From NCBI GenBank assembly GCA_945870855.1, contig CAMBTP010000005.1, forward strand, positions 41,072-105,071: 64,000 nt of DNA, read 5' to 3'. This stretch comes from Prosthecobacter debontii (GTDB lineage: Bacteria; Verrucomicrobiota; Verrucomicrobiia; Verrucomicrobiales; Akkermansiaceae). Shown here piece after piece: positions 27,603 to 36,179 of the stretch. The stretch's first letter is position 1. Every line of letters starts with the position of its first letter. The notes beneath the pieces are model-generated. The model worked only from the letters and a program-made list of their open reading frames with translations. It was not told where the DNA came from and did no database searches. Position numbers and translations under genes: made by a program.

Positions 27603-28805
27603 ATGAAAAACCATCTTAAATTCGGAAAACACTTGGGCAGCCAGCTAGATGCCATCCGTGCCGCCGGGACTTACAAGCGCGAACGCACTATCACCACTCC
27701 GCAGGGTGCAATCATCGAGACAACGGATGGTAAACCGGTGCTCAACATGTGCGCGAACAACTACCTCGGGCTCGCCCAAGATCCGCAGATTAAGCAGGCG
27801 GCACACGACGCCCTGGAGCAATGGGGATACGGTCTTGCCAGCGTGCGTTTCATCTGTGGCACGCAGCGGGTACACAAGGATCTGGAGGAAAGCCTAACGG
27901 ATTTCCTCGGCACCGAAGACACGATCCTTTACGGCTCATGTTTCGATGCGAACGGCGGCTTTTTTGAAACGGTGCTGGGTCCAGAGGATGCGGTCATCAG
28001 CGATGAACTCAACCATGCCTCCATCATCGACGGCATACGCCTGTGCAAGGCGATGCGCTTCCGCTACAAGAACTGCGATATGGCCGACCTCGAAGCGCGC
28101 TTGATCGAAGCGGATGAGAAGGGAGCGCGCTTCAAACTCATCGCCACCGACGGCGTGTTTTCGATGGACGGTTTCATCGCCCCGCTTGAAGCCATCTGCG
28201 ATCTGGCGGACAAATACAATGCCTTGGTGATGGTGGACGATTCACACGCCGTCGGCTTCCTAGGCAGGCAAGGTCGTGGCACTCATGAGCATTGCGGCGT
28301 GATGGGACGCATCGATATCATCACCGGCACGCTCGGCAAAGCGCTCGGTGGGGCCAGCGGCGGCTACACCAGCGGACGGAAGGAAATCATCGAGCTGCTG
28401 CGCCAGCGATCACGCCCCTATCTTTTTAGTAACACCCTTGCGCCGATCATCGCTGGTGCCTCGATCAAGGCTCTCGATCTACTGAAACAATCCACCTCGT
28501 TGCGTGACACCTTGGAGGAAAACGCCCGTTTTTTCCGCAGCGCAATGACGGAGGCCGGCTTCAATCTCGCGCCGGGCAACCATCCGATCGTCCCCGTCAT
28601 GTTAGGCGATGCGGCGCTCGCAACCCGCTTCGCCGACGCCATGCTTCAACGTGGTGTCTATGTGATCGGATTTAGCTATCCGGTCGTGCCGCAGGATAAA
28701 GCCCGGATCCGAACCCAGATCAGCGCCGCACATACGCAGGAGGATTTGGAACGTGCTGTTACAGCGTTTATTGAAGTAGGGCGAGATCTCGGCATCCTAG
28801 TCTGA
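27603..28805 (+). CDS. kbl: Glycine C-acetyltransferase (2-amino-3-ketobutyrate CoA ligase)
   Basis: A PLP enzyme that cleaves 2-amino-3-ketobutyrate with CoA to glycine and acetyl-CoA, completing threonine catabolism started by Tdh. In 400 aa: [36 protein letters not shown], and the PLP-lysine motif [19 protein letters not shown] two codons upstream (27597) is possible, but ATG 27603 gives the usual start. It is 6 bp from the tdh stop, in one operon. Confidence 0.96.
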   Translation: MKNHLKFGKHLGSQLDAIRAAGTYKRERTITTPQGAIIETTDGKPVLNMCANNYLGLAQDPQIKQAAHDALEQWGYGLASVRFICGTQRVHKDLEESLTDFLGTEDTILYGSCFDANGGFFETVLGPEDAVISDELNHASIIDGIRLCKAMRFRYKNCDMADLEARLIEADEKGARFKLIATDGVFSMDGFIAPLEAICDLADKYNALVMVDDSHAVGFLGRQGRGTHEHCGVMGRIDIITGTLGKALGGASGGYTSGRKEIIELLRQRSRPYLFSNTLAPIIAGASIKALDLLKQSTSLRDTLEENARFFRSAMTEAGFNLAPGNHPIVPVMLGDAALATRFADAMLQRGVYVIGFSYPVVPQDKARIRTQISAAHTQEDLERAVTAFIEVGRDLGILV

Positions 28806-28836
28806 AGATTCACTCCCCAGACCGGTGCCATAGCAG

Positions 28837-28867
28837 AGTTGATACTACGGTTAATCACGTATCAACT
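28837..28867. promoter_or_regulatory. Inverted repeat AGTTGATAC-N13-GTATCAACT
   Basis: Perfect 9-bp arms at 28837-28845 and 28859-28867, spaced by 13 bp, in the 82-bp gap between kbl and the phosphotransferase gene. There is no T run, so a protein-binding site is more likely than a terminator. The spacing between arm centres is about two helical turns. Confidence 0.45.
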
Positions 28868-28887
28868 AGCGGCACGCAAGTATACGG

Positions 28888-30015
28888 ATGAACAACCAAC
28901 CTAATTCGACCGCTCCAAATCTACGTGAGATCGCAGCCCTGTTTGACATCCGCGCCGACTTTATAGACGGCATGCCGTATGGCTCCGGACACATCAACGA
29001 CACATATTGCGCGAGTTTCAACCAGGCAGGGCGGTTTCCGGTTCGCTACATTCTGCAGCGCATCAATACCAACGTTTTCAGGACGCCCGTGAAATTGATG
29101 GAAAACATCGCACGTGTGACCCGTCACTCGCTGGAGCGATTGATCGAGGATGGGAATCCCGAGGCGTATCGGCGGACTCTCACGTGCATACTAGCCAACG
29201 ATGGCCAGCCGTATGCGATCGATGCGCTGGGCAATTACTGGCGCGTGTATCCATTCATCGAGCGCGCCACTGGCCATGATGAGATCCAAAACAATGATCA
29301 GGCTTACCAGGCGGCCATGGCATTTGGAAATTTTCAGAAACTCACGGCCGGTCTCGGTGGTGAGCGACTGCACGAAACAATCCCCGATTTCCACAATACC
29401 CCGAAGCGGCTCGAAGCGCTGAAGGCGGCGATCGAAGCGGATTCGCATAACCGCGCCGCTGGATTTAAAGCTGAGATCGATTTTGTCCTGTCTCGCACTG
29501 CCGACTGCTCACGCATCACCGATCTCATCGCGGCGGGCATCATCCCCGAGCGGGTCACGCACAACGACACCAAGCTCAACAACGTCCTGCTCGACGATGT
29601 GACCTCGGAAGGCGTTTGCGTGATCGATCTGGACACCACCATGCCCGGCTCGGCGCTCTACGACTTCGGTGACATGGTGCGCACCGCAACGCCAACAACG
29701 CGCGAGGACGCGACGGATCTGAGTAAACTGGATCTGCGGATGGATCGTTTTGAATCGTTGGCGAGCGGATACCTAGTCGCCGCGCAATCCTTTCTAAACA
29801 CTGCCGAGATTGAGAACCTCGCATTTTCTGGGAAACTGCTCACCCTTGAATGTGGCATCCGCTTTCTAACAGACTACCTGCAGGGCGATGTCTATTTCAA
29901 GATCAAGCGCCCGGAGCACAACATCGACCGCTGCCGCAACCAGTTCGCGTTTGTCGCAGCGATCGAGAAACACCTTCCCGAAATGGAGAAAGTGGTAGCC
30001 AGCCGCGCAGGCTGA
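28888..30015 (+). CDS. APH-fold phosphotransferase, N-acetylhexosamine 1-kinase-like
   Basis: 375 aa of the aminoglycoside phosphotransferase/choline kinase fold. VTHNDTKLNNVLLD carries the catalytic H-x-D-x-x-x-x-N, and VIDLDTTMPGSALYDFGD holds the metal-binding aspartate. The N-terminal MPYGSGHINDTYCASF and YILQRINTNVF segments are characteristic of NahK/LnpB-type kinases, which phosphorylate GlcNAc/GalNAc at C1 using ATP. The next gene is a nucleotide-sugar epimerase, as in lacto-N-biose pathways, which supports this. Substrate specificity is inferred. Confidence 0.8.
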   Translation: MNNQPNSTAPNLREIAALFDIRADFIDGMPYGSGHINDTYCASFNQAGRFPVRYILQRINTNVFRTPVKLMENIARVTRHSLERLIEDGNPEAYRRTLTCILANDGQPYAIDALGNYWRVYPFIERATGHDEIQNNDQAYQAAMAFGNFQKLTAGLGGERLHETIPDFHNTPKRLEALKAAIEADSHNRAAGFKAEIDFVLSRTADCSRITDLIAAGIIPERVTHNDTKLNNVLLDDVTSEGVCVIDLDTTMPGSALYDFGDMVRTATPTTREDATDLSKLDLRMDRFESLASGYLVAAQSFLNTAEIENLAFSGKLLTLECGIRFLTDYLQGDVYFKIKRPEHNIDRCRNQFAFVAAIEKHLPEMEKVVASRAG

Positions 30016-30039
30016 ATCTAAACCACTCTTATCATTCCC

Positions 30040-30963
30040 ATGAAAATCCTAATCACCGGCGGCTCTGGCTTCATCGGCTCTCACATTGTGGAGCACTATC
30101 AGGACAAGGCGGAGGAAATCCGCGTGCTCGACAACCTCCGCACCGGCTACCGCAATAACCTGAACGGCCTCCGTCACACTTTCATCGAGGGCTCGATCAC
30201 TGATCGTGAGTTGGTGCGCAAGGCGGTCGAGGGTGTCGATTACATCTTCCATCTTGCGGCGCTTGTCAGCGTGCCGGAGTCGATGGCAAAGCCCGGTGAA
30301 TGCGTGGACATCAACGTCCACGGCCTGCTCAATGTATTGGAAGAAGCATCGGCGGCCGGAGTAAAGAAACTCGTGTTCGCCTCATCCGCAGCGATCTACG
30401 GCGACAATCCGTCGGTGCCGAAACTCGAAACCATGCTGCCCGAGCCAAAGAGCCCGTATGCGATCACCAAGCTTGATGGCGAATTCTACCTCGGGATGTT
30501 TCAGCAAGAAGGCAGGCTAGAAACGGCAGCCATCCGCTTCTTCAACGTCTTCGGTCCGCGTCAAGATCCCAAAGGCGCTTATGCCGCCGCGGTACCAATT
30601 TTTATCGAGAAAGCCCTGCGCGGCGAGGACATCACCATCTTTGGCGATGGCGGGCAGACGCGGGATTTTATTTATGTAAAAGACATCGCCGGAGCACTTT
30701 CCTTCGCAGTGGAAACGCCTGGCGTCACCGGAGTTTTCAACGCAGGCTACGGTGGGCAAATTACCATTAACGATCTCGCAGACGGGCTGATCCAGGCGGC
30801 GGATTCGGCATCAAAGGTTATCCATGGCCCCGAACGCGCCGGAGATGTCAGGCATTCACGCGCCAGCGCGGACAAGCTCCGAGCTGCCGGCTGGCTGCCA
30901 ATGCATACCCTCAAGGAAGGATTGGCTCGGACTCTCGAGTTCTTCAAAACATCCAGTTTATAA
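30040..30963 (+). CDS. NAD-dependent sugar epimerase/dehydratase (GalE/WbpP-like)
   Basis: 307 aa of the extended short-chain dehydrogenase family. TGGSGFIGSHIVEHY (6-20) is the NAD-binding glycine motif, FASSAAIYGD supplies the catalytic serine, and SPYAITK the YxxxK pair. FFNVFGPRQDP and GDGGQTRDFIYVKD are typical of UDP-glucose/UDP-GlcNAc 4-epimerases and related enzymes. It lies 24 bp after the NahK-like kinase and overlaps the start of the DUF3472 gene by 1 bp, so it belongs to the same operon. Confidence 0.9.
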   Translation: MKILITGGSGFIGSHIVEHYQDKAEEIRVLDNLRTGYRNNLNGLRHTFIEGSITDRELVRKAVEGVDYIFHLAALVSVPESMAKPGECVDINVHGLLNVLEEASAAGVKKLVFASSAAIYGDNPSVPKLETMLPEPKSPYAITKLDGEFYLGMFQQEGRLETAAIRFFNVFGPRQDPKGAYAAAVPIFIEKALRGEDITIFGDGGQTRDFIYVKDIAGALSFAVETPGVTGVFNAGYGGQITINDLADGLIQAADSASKVIHGPERAGDVRHSRASADKLRAAGWLPMHTLKEGLARTLEFFKTSSL

Positions 30964-32279
30964 TGAAGTCTTATCTTGAAAAAACCATCGTCTGCCTCGC
31001 CGCCACGTGTACCAGTTTTTTAGCAATCACCCCTGCGCTGGGAAAAGAACAATGGACTGTGCCGCTCGGTGGAAATGCGTTTCTGACCTCTTCCGCAGCC
31101 GGATCTCCAGATCTGGTGGAGGCATCCGGGATCAGGCAGTGGCAAAACGAAAAGAGCATTTTCTCGATGTATTTCCGCACAGATCGCGCGGCAGTGATCG
31201 ATTTAAAACTGCGCTTGAAAGTTCCGGATGGAGATTCGGTGATACGGGCGGTAGTTGCTGGATGCACGTTTGAAATAAACGTTGCGGGTGCTGACATTCG
31301 CGATGTCCCGTTAGGAAAGATCACCACGAATAAGGCAGGCTATGTCAGGGTGGATTTGCAGGGGCTGCGGAAGACAGGTACGGTTTTTGCAGAAGTCGAT
31401 GAGCTTGTCGTGGAATCCGAAGTGGCCGGGCTCAAGCTCGATTATGTCAAAGATCCGGCAGAGAACCGGTTCTACTGGGGACGGCGCGGGCCTTCGGTTC
31501 ATCTGAGCTACGAACCTCCCGCTGGAAAGACCGTAGAGTATTTCTACAGCGAGCTGAGAGTGCCTAAGGGACAGGATCCAATCGGCTCGTATTTCATGGC
31601 GAATGGATTTGGCGAGGGTTACTTCGGCATACAGGTAAACGGCGAGCACGAGCGGCGCATCCTGTTTTCCCTATGGAGTCCTTTTCACACAGATAATCCC
31701 AAGGACATCCCCGAAGGAAAGCGCATCGAGTTACTGGCCAAAGGCAAGGACGTCCGCACCGGGGGATTCGGCAATGAGGGATCGGGCGGCCAGAGCTTTC
31801 TCATCTATCCATGGAAGGCCGGCACGACCTACCGGTTTCTCAACCGCGCGAAACCCGATGGCCGTGGAAACACAATCTACACCGCGTGGTTTTACGCGCC
31901 GGAAGTCGGCAAATGGAAACTCATCGCGAGCTTCCGCCGTCCGGAGACCAACAAACACCTCACCGGACTACACTCGTTTCTGGAAAACTTCGCGGATCGC
32001 AACGGCTACCAGGGACGCATGGCTTACCACGGAAACCAGTGGGCACGTGACCCCGAGGGAAATTGGCACGAACTTACCAAAGCCGGCTTCACCGGTGACG
32101 ATATCGCAAACCGAACATACCGCCTCGACTACGCAGGCGGATCTGAAGGTGAAGAATTCTTCATGCGCAACGGTGGCTTCTTCGCAGAAACTGTGAAACC
32201 GGGATCTGCGTTCGAGAGGAAATCCAATCCGTCAAAAAAACCGGATATCGATTTGGATGCGCTTGAAGCAGCGAAGTGA
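30963..32279 (+). CDS. Secreted DUF5077-DUF3472 protein
   Basis: 438 aa with a signal peptide (KTIVCLAATCTSFLAITPAL) and a DUF5077-like beta domain at about 30-150. A DUF3472 domain follows at about 165-400 (NRFYWGRRGPSVHLSYEPP, FSLWSPFHTDNP, TYRFLNRAKPDGRGNT). DUF3472 proteins are found in carbohydrate-degrading Bacteroidetes and Verrucomicrobia; the enzymatic role is not known. The start ATG overlaps the epimerase stop (TAATG), so it is probably translated from the same mRNA. Confidence 0.85.
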   Translation: MKSYLEKTIVCLAATCTSFLAITPALGKEQWTVPLGGNAFLTSSAAGSPDLVEASGIRQWQNEKSIFSMYFRTDRAAVIDLKLRLKVPDGDSVIRAVVAGCTFEINVAGADIRDVPLGKITTNKAGYVRVDLQGLRKTGTVFAEVDELVVESEVAGLKLDYVKDPAENRFYWGRRGPSVHLSYEPPAGKTVEYFYSELRVPKGQDPIGSYFMANGFGEGYFGIQVNGEHERRILFSLWSPFHTDNPKDIPEGKRIELLAKGKDVRTGGFGNEGSGGQSFLIYPWKAGTTYRFLNRAKPDGRGNTIYTAWFYAPEVGKWKLIASFRRPETNKHLTGLHSFLENFADRNGYQGRMAYHGNQWARDPEGNWHELTKAGFTGDDIANRTYRLDYAGGSEGEEFFMRNGGFFAETVKPGSAFERKSNPSKKPDIDLDALEAAK

Positions 32280-32371
32280 ATGTGCCGATCGCATCGTCAT
32301 CCTGCGGGTCGGCATCGATCTCCACGGAGATGGGAGCCTCGCCGTCCTTTTTGAGAATGTATTGATCTGAC

Positions 32372-33874
32372 TTACTTTGGAGCCTTGACCACGTGATACC
32401 ATGCCTTGGCTCCGAGGATCTTGCCGCCTTCTTTGGAGAGCAGGCCGGTCATATCGATGAGGTAGAGGTATTTTTCCTTCAGCACGCCGACATCGAGGGT
32501 CACCATCATGCCGTCATCGGAAAGCTTTGCGCCGGTGATCTCAAGGACCTCCTCGTTCTTTTTTGGAGCGCCGTATCCCTGATGATATTCATAGGTGTGG
32601 CGTTTTACAGAAAGGGTCTTGAGCGTATTGGCATCGATTGGCTGGCTAAAGCGCAGCGCGAAGCCTTTCGGTAATGCCTTGATTTTCTCCAGCGATAGAA
32701 ACGGCTTTCCGTTCCATTTGATCTTTGTCATCCCTTTCGATCCAGCCCATGAAAGCGCGGTTTTGCCAACGTAGAGCGAGCCATCATTTCCGAAGACCAT
32801 TCGATTGTTGCCGATCCCGAGCGGCGAGCCGTCGAACATCGGGACGAGCGCCGTTTGGAAGACGCCATCGACCTCGTCGTCGAGCACACGGACGAGGTTC
32901 GGCTGGTTCATTTCACCGATCACCGTCTGCCCAGCCATGCCTTCGGAAAACGCGCCCTTCGGAATGATCACCGGCCACGTGGGTGAGTTAGCGAGTTCGC
33001 CCTGCGGAAAATATCCGGCGGCGGTCACCTGCATCGCGTCGAGTTTTGCAACGTCCATCAGCCTAGGATCACCGCCGTTCCAGCCTTTTTTCCAGACCAG
33101 CGAAGCAGGATGTCCGTAGAATCCTCCCTGCCTAACATCATACAACGGGCTGGTCGGGCGCCAGTCGCCTTGGTTATCGGTGATGAGAAGCCGGCCTTTC
33201 GCATCGAAGCCGATCCCGTTCGGCGAGCGGAAACCGCTGGCGTAAGGCTCCATCGTTTTGCCGTCGGGCGAGAGTTTCAGCACCCAGCCGCGCCATTTCA
33301 CACGGGCATACATGCGGCCAGCGGGGCCGCGGTTCTTGCCCCAAGTTTCACTGGTGGTCATTCCCTTGAAATCCACCTGTCCGATCTCGGAAAACTCACC
33401 GCGGATCTCCGCTGCCATCGGCGCGCCGTTCGAGGCGATGCCGAGCACGATAAACAGATTCCCCTCCGCATCCCGCGCCGGGCCGTAGGAAAATTCATGG
33501 TAGTTGCCCGACATTCCGAAATCATCGAACACGGTTTCATAATCATCCGCGCTGCCGTCGCCATCGGTATCCTTCAACCGCGTCAGCTCCGCGCGCTGCA
33601 TAACCAGCAGACTGCCATCGGCCTCCGTCAACATGCCGAGCGGCTCCTGCAATCCGGTCGCGAAGAGTTTCCATGAACCGTCGGCAGGATTGTAAAACAT
33701 CACCTCGCCACGATGGAACGCCACCGCGAGGCGCCCGTCCGGCATGCGATCCATCGCACCAACTTGCGGATCCATCCCAGGCGGAGTTGCGATATTTTCG
33801 AAGGTGAAATGCTCTGTCCATCCAAAGGAGGCGGCTGAGAGCGTGATCCAGGTGAGAAAGGTGGCGGTTTTCAT
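32372..33874 (-). CDS. Exported beta-propeller protein (PVC-type dehydrogenase/NHL-like)
   Basis: 500 aa with a signal peptide (MKTATFLTWITLSAASFGW). Repeated propeller strands follow: RMPDGRLAVAFHRGEVMFYN, ASGFRSPNGIGFDAKGRLLI, DNQGDWRPTSPLY. It resembles the propeller part of membrane-bound PVC dehydrogenases and PQQ-type sugar dehydrogenases. A Ca-binding-like DTDGDGSADDY is near 105. No haem motif is present here; the adjacent upstream gene supplies one, with a 4-bp ATGA overlap, so the two may form one electron-transfer unit. The substrate is unknown. Confidence 0.8.
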   Translation of the reverse strand: MKTATFLTWITLSAASFGWTEHFTFENIATPPGMDPQVGAMDRMPDGRLAVAFHRGEVMFYNPADGSWKLFATGLQEPLGMLTEADGSLLVMQRAELTRLKDTDGDGSADDYETVFDDFGMSGNYHEFSYGPARDAEGNLFIVLGIASNGAPMAAEIRGEFSEIGQVDFKGMTTSETWGKNRGPAGRMYARVKWRGWVLKLSPDGKTMEPYASGFRSPNGIGFDAKGRLLITDNQGDWRPTSPLYDVRQGGFYGHPASLVWKKGWNGGDPRLMDVAKLDAMQVTAAGYFPQGELANSPTWPVIIPKGAFSEGMAGQTVIGEMNQPNLVRVLDDEVDGVFQTALVPMFDGSPLGIGNNRMVFGNDGSLYVGKTALSWAGSKGMTKIKWNGKPFLSLEKIKALPKGFALRFSQPIDANTLKTLSVKRHTYEYHQGYGAPKKNEEVLEITGAKLSDDGMMVTLDVGVLKEKYLYLIDMTGLLSKEGGKILGAKAWYHVVKAPK

Positions 33875-34737
33875 TTCAGGGAAAAAGTGAGTGTAAATGC
33901 GGCAGCTTCGGCGGGCGTAAGGATCAGCTTGCCGCCCTCGAGTTTACCTTTGTCAGTGGTGATGGAGACTCCGCTCTGTGCGGGGAAATCTAGGACAAGC
34001 GGAACTTTGGTAACGACGGCGTATGATCTAACAAAACCCATGCCTTCGCTGACTGGCGAGTAGGCCTCGGTCACTATTTGCTCGCCCACCGAGTATCGGA
34101 AAATCGGCAGCCCACCCTTGACCTTGTAGCCGAGAAATTTCACCGCGGCATCTTTCCCAAACGGCGATGCCTGCTCGGTGTATTTCACGGTTCCTAGGAC
34201 TGTCGCCAAGCTACTGCCGTTGCCTTTCCAATAAGCAAAACCATCGATGAATCCGCCCGTCCACGCATATCGCAGGCGAGAGTTTCCCGCGTCCCAGCAG
34301 AGCGAATTCATATCATCGAGCGCCACCGCGATGGAGGCCGGACTGGCATTGGGCATGAAAATTCGCTGCACCTGCGGTCGAACTGTTTGAGTAGGCGATG
34401 CCGCGAAGGGATCTCCTTGCTCCTGTTTCTTCGCCACCACGCCTTTGGAAACATCCATGATGTGGGCGTAGATCGCGCGCAGTCCTTCCTCGCCGATGTG
34501 CGCTTGGGAGGGCATCTCAATCGCGCCGGGTCGTTTTTTCTGCGGTGCGATCGACCATTTCACGAACTCATCCGGTTTGCCGTTGTAAAGGCTGCGTATC
34601 TCCACCAGCGATGGGCCAACCACCATCTGGTCGAGCATGTGGCAGGCGGTACAGTGGATGGTGAAAAGCTGCTTCCCATCGGGTGCGGCGGAGGCCACCG
34701 AGAGCACGGCAGCGAGACTGAGAAAGATCGGCTTCAT
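33871..34737 (-). CDS. Exported cytochrome c protein
   Basis: 288 aa from ATG 34737. Signal peptide MKPIFLSLAAVLSVASA, then CTACH at 29-33 as the haem attachment site, with VVGPSLVEI and the distal methionine candidate in IEMPSQAHIGEEG. The domain ends near residue 105. The following 180 residues (SLCWDAGNSRLRYAWTGGFI and on) are a beta-rich domain seen fused to such cytochromes in PVC bacteria. The gene overlaps the beta-propeller gene by 4 bp and is expected to pass electrons from it. Confidence 0.85.
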   Translation of the reverse strand: MKPIFLSLAAVLSVASAAPDGKQLFTIHCTACHMLDQMVVGPSLVEIRSLYNGKPDEFVKWSIAPQKKRPGAIEMPSQAHIGEEGLRAIYAHIMDVSKGVVAKKQEQGDPFAASPTQTVRPQVQRIFMPNASPASIAVALDDMNSLCWDAGNSRLRYAWTGGFIDGFAYWKGNGSSLATVLGTVKYTEQASPFGKDAAVKFLGYKVKGGLPIFRYSVGEQIVTEAYSPVSEGMGFVRSYAVVTKVPLVLDFPAQSGVSITTDKGKLEGGKLILTPAEAAAFTLTFSLK

Positions 34738-34847
34738 GGTTGGTTTACTGAAAATTAACTGCGTGCTAAAAGATCGTCGCGAGAAGGAGCTGTCTGTCAA
34801 ACATTCCGAGAGCCGCACTTATATAACGTGATCCGCGAGCGGAGCTT

Positions 34848-35624
34848 TCAACTCTCGATCATCGCGTAAGCGTTGTGGTTGTGGATGGATTCGAAATTCT
34901 CCGCCTCTACCCGAAACCACTTCACCGCCGCGTGGCTCTTCAGGCCCGCCGCGACATTCCTTGCTAGATCCTCCACAAATACTGGCTGGTCGTAAGCGCG
35001 CTCGGTGACAGCCTTTTCGTCCACCCTCTTCAAACCTGCGTAAAGCTCACAGCTTGCAGAGGATTCTGCGAGGTCGATCAATTCCGAAAAAGTAAGGCTT
35101 TCATCGGCCTCAACGGAGATCGTGACTATTCCGCGCTGGTTGTGGGCACCCCTTTCGCTAATCGCCTTCGAGCAAGGACAGAGCGTCGCCACAGGGACTT
35201 GGAGGCTTAGAAAAATCGCATCGCCCTCTTCCACTGAATGGCGGCACTCCATGCCGAGTTCGTAATCAAGCTTGCTGCGCATCCCGGAAACGGGAGCTTC
35301 TTTCTCGCGGAAAATCGTAAACTCGCAATCAACGTGCGCGCGCTCTGCTTGAAGCCTCGCGGCGAGATCCTTTGTCAAACGCATCACCGAAGCACCACTC
35401 AGTGGTTCGGAAAAATCGTGCAGCGCCTCCACGAACCGGCTCATGTGCGTGCCTTTCAGGTGGGCGGGCAGTTCGACGGTCATCTCAAATTTTGCGACCG
35501 TGTGCAGGATCGCGCCATCCTCTCCTAAGTAACTAGCAGGGTAGCGAAGTTCACGCACACCCACCCGGTCGATTACGATCTCGCGGTGATCACTTTCGCT
35601 TTGTGTATCCGGCAGTCCGTTCAT
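34848..35624 (-). CDS. folE2: GTP cyclohydrolase I, type IB
   Basis: Makes dihydroneopterin triphosphate from GTP, the first step of folate (and queuosine-type) synthesis, using the FolE2 family rather than FolE. In 258 aa: VGVRELRYPASYLG near the N-terminus, the metal-binding cysteine in TLCPCSKAISERGAHNQRG, and the C-terminal ESIHNHNAYA. FolE2 can use metals other than zinc and is often zinc-limitation responsive; no Zur box was recognised. It is separated from rpsR by a terminator, so it has its own promoter. Confidence 0.95.
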   Translation of the reverse strand: MNGLPDTQSESDHREIVIDRVGVRELRYPASYLGEDGAILHTVAKFEMTVELPAHLKGTHMSRFVEALHDFSEPLSGASVMRLTKDLAARLQAERAHVDCEFTIFREKEAPVSGMRSKLDYELGMECRHSVEEGDAIFLSLQVPVATLCPCSKAISERGAHNQRGIVTISVEADESLTFSELIDLAESSASCELYAGLKRVDEKAVTERAYDQPVFVEDLARNVAAGLKSHAAVKWFRVEAENFESIHNHNAYAMIES

Positions 35625-35654
35625 CTTTTTTCCATTTACGCCCGTTCAAGGAAG

Positions 35655-35688
35655 GCAAAAAAGCCCGCCCGTTGATTCGGGCAGGCTT
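35655..35688 (-). terminator. Rho-independent terminator of the rpmG-rpsR operon
   Basis: Read on the minus strand: AAGCCTGCCCG-AATCAA-CGGGCGGGCTT followed by a T run, an 11-bp stem with one mismatch. It lies 44 bp after the rpsR stop and 31 bp before the folE2 start. Confidence 0.88.
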
Positions 35689-35731
35689 GAAATCAAAATC
35701 TCCATGCTGTTCGCAGAAATCACCCGGATGC

Positions 35732-35974
35732 TTAGGGCATCAGGTTGATCGCGCGGGACTGCTTGATCGCGTTGTTGATGTGGCGGTGCAGCTTGGCGGA
35801 AACGCCCGTCACACGGCGCGGAAGGATCTTGCCGGTCTCGGAGGTGAACTTACCGAGAACTTCAGTGTTGGTTGGTGTCAATTGCTCGACAGGGATGTCC
35901 TGCCTGCGGCGGGTCATCTGGCGGTTCGCCTTGCGAAAATTGATGCGGCGTTGGATGGTCTTTGGCTCGGACAT
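35732..35974 (-). CDS. rpsR: 30S ribosomal protein S18
   Basis: 80 aa. [20 protein letters not shown] is followed by the diagnostic S18 core [20 protein letters not shown] and [11 protein letters not shown]. It binds the 30S platform with S6. It starts 4 bp after the rpmG stop and ends in front of a terminator, so it is last in the dksA-like/rpmG/rpsR operon. Confidence 0.97.
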   Translation of the reverse strand: MSEPKTIQRRINFRKANRQMTRRRQDIPVEQLTPTNTEVLGKFTSETGKILPRRVTGVSAKLHRHINNAIKQSRAINLMP

Positions 35975-35978
35975 AAAA

Positions 35979-36152
35979 TTAGCGGAGTTCGCGGTGAAGG
36001 GTGCGGCGCTTGAGGAAGTGATTGAACTTCACTTTCTCTAGGCGGCCCGGGGTGAGTAGGCTTTTCTTGTTACGGGTGGTTACGTAACGAGAAGTCGGTT
36101 TGCCCTCGGCTTTCGCTTCGGTGCATTCAAGTATGATGATTTCGCGTGGCAT
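35979..36152 (-). CDS. rpmG: 50S ribosomal protein L33
   Basis: 57 aa: [20 protein letters not shown], then [20 protein letters not shown] and [16 protein letters not shown]. The YVTTRNKK...LxLxKFNxxLKRRTLHxE pattern is L33. It has no CxxC pairs, so it is the zinc-independent (C-minus) form. It sits between the DksA-like gene (27 bp upstream) and rpsR (4 bp downstream). Confidence 0.97.
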   Translation of the reverse strand: MPREIIILECTEAKAEGKPTSRYVTTRNKKSLLTPGRLEKVKFNHFLKRRTLHRELR

Positions 36153-36179
36153 GGTGATTTGCGGGGGGCGGACTATGGT

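Noticed and set aside
32280..32371. Possible gene remnant reading KSDQYILKKDGEAPISVE on the minus strand
   Set aside because: It is open and protein-like, but under 100 bp, with no recognised family and partial overlap with the end of the DUF3472 gene on the other strand.
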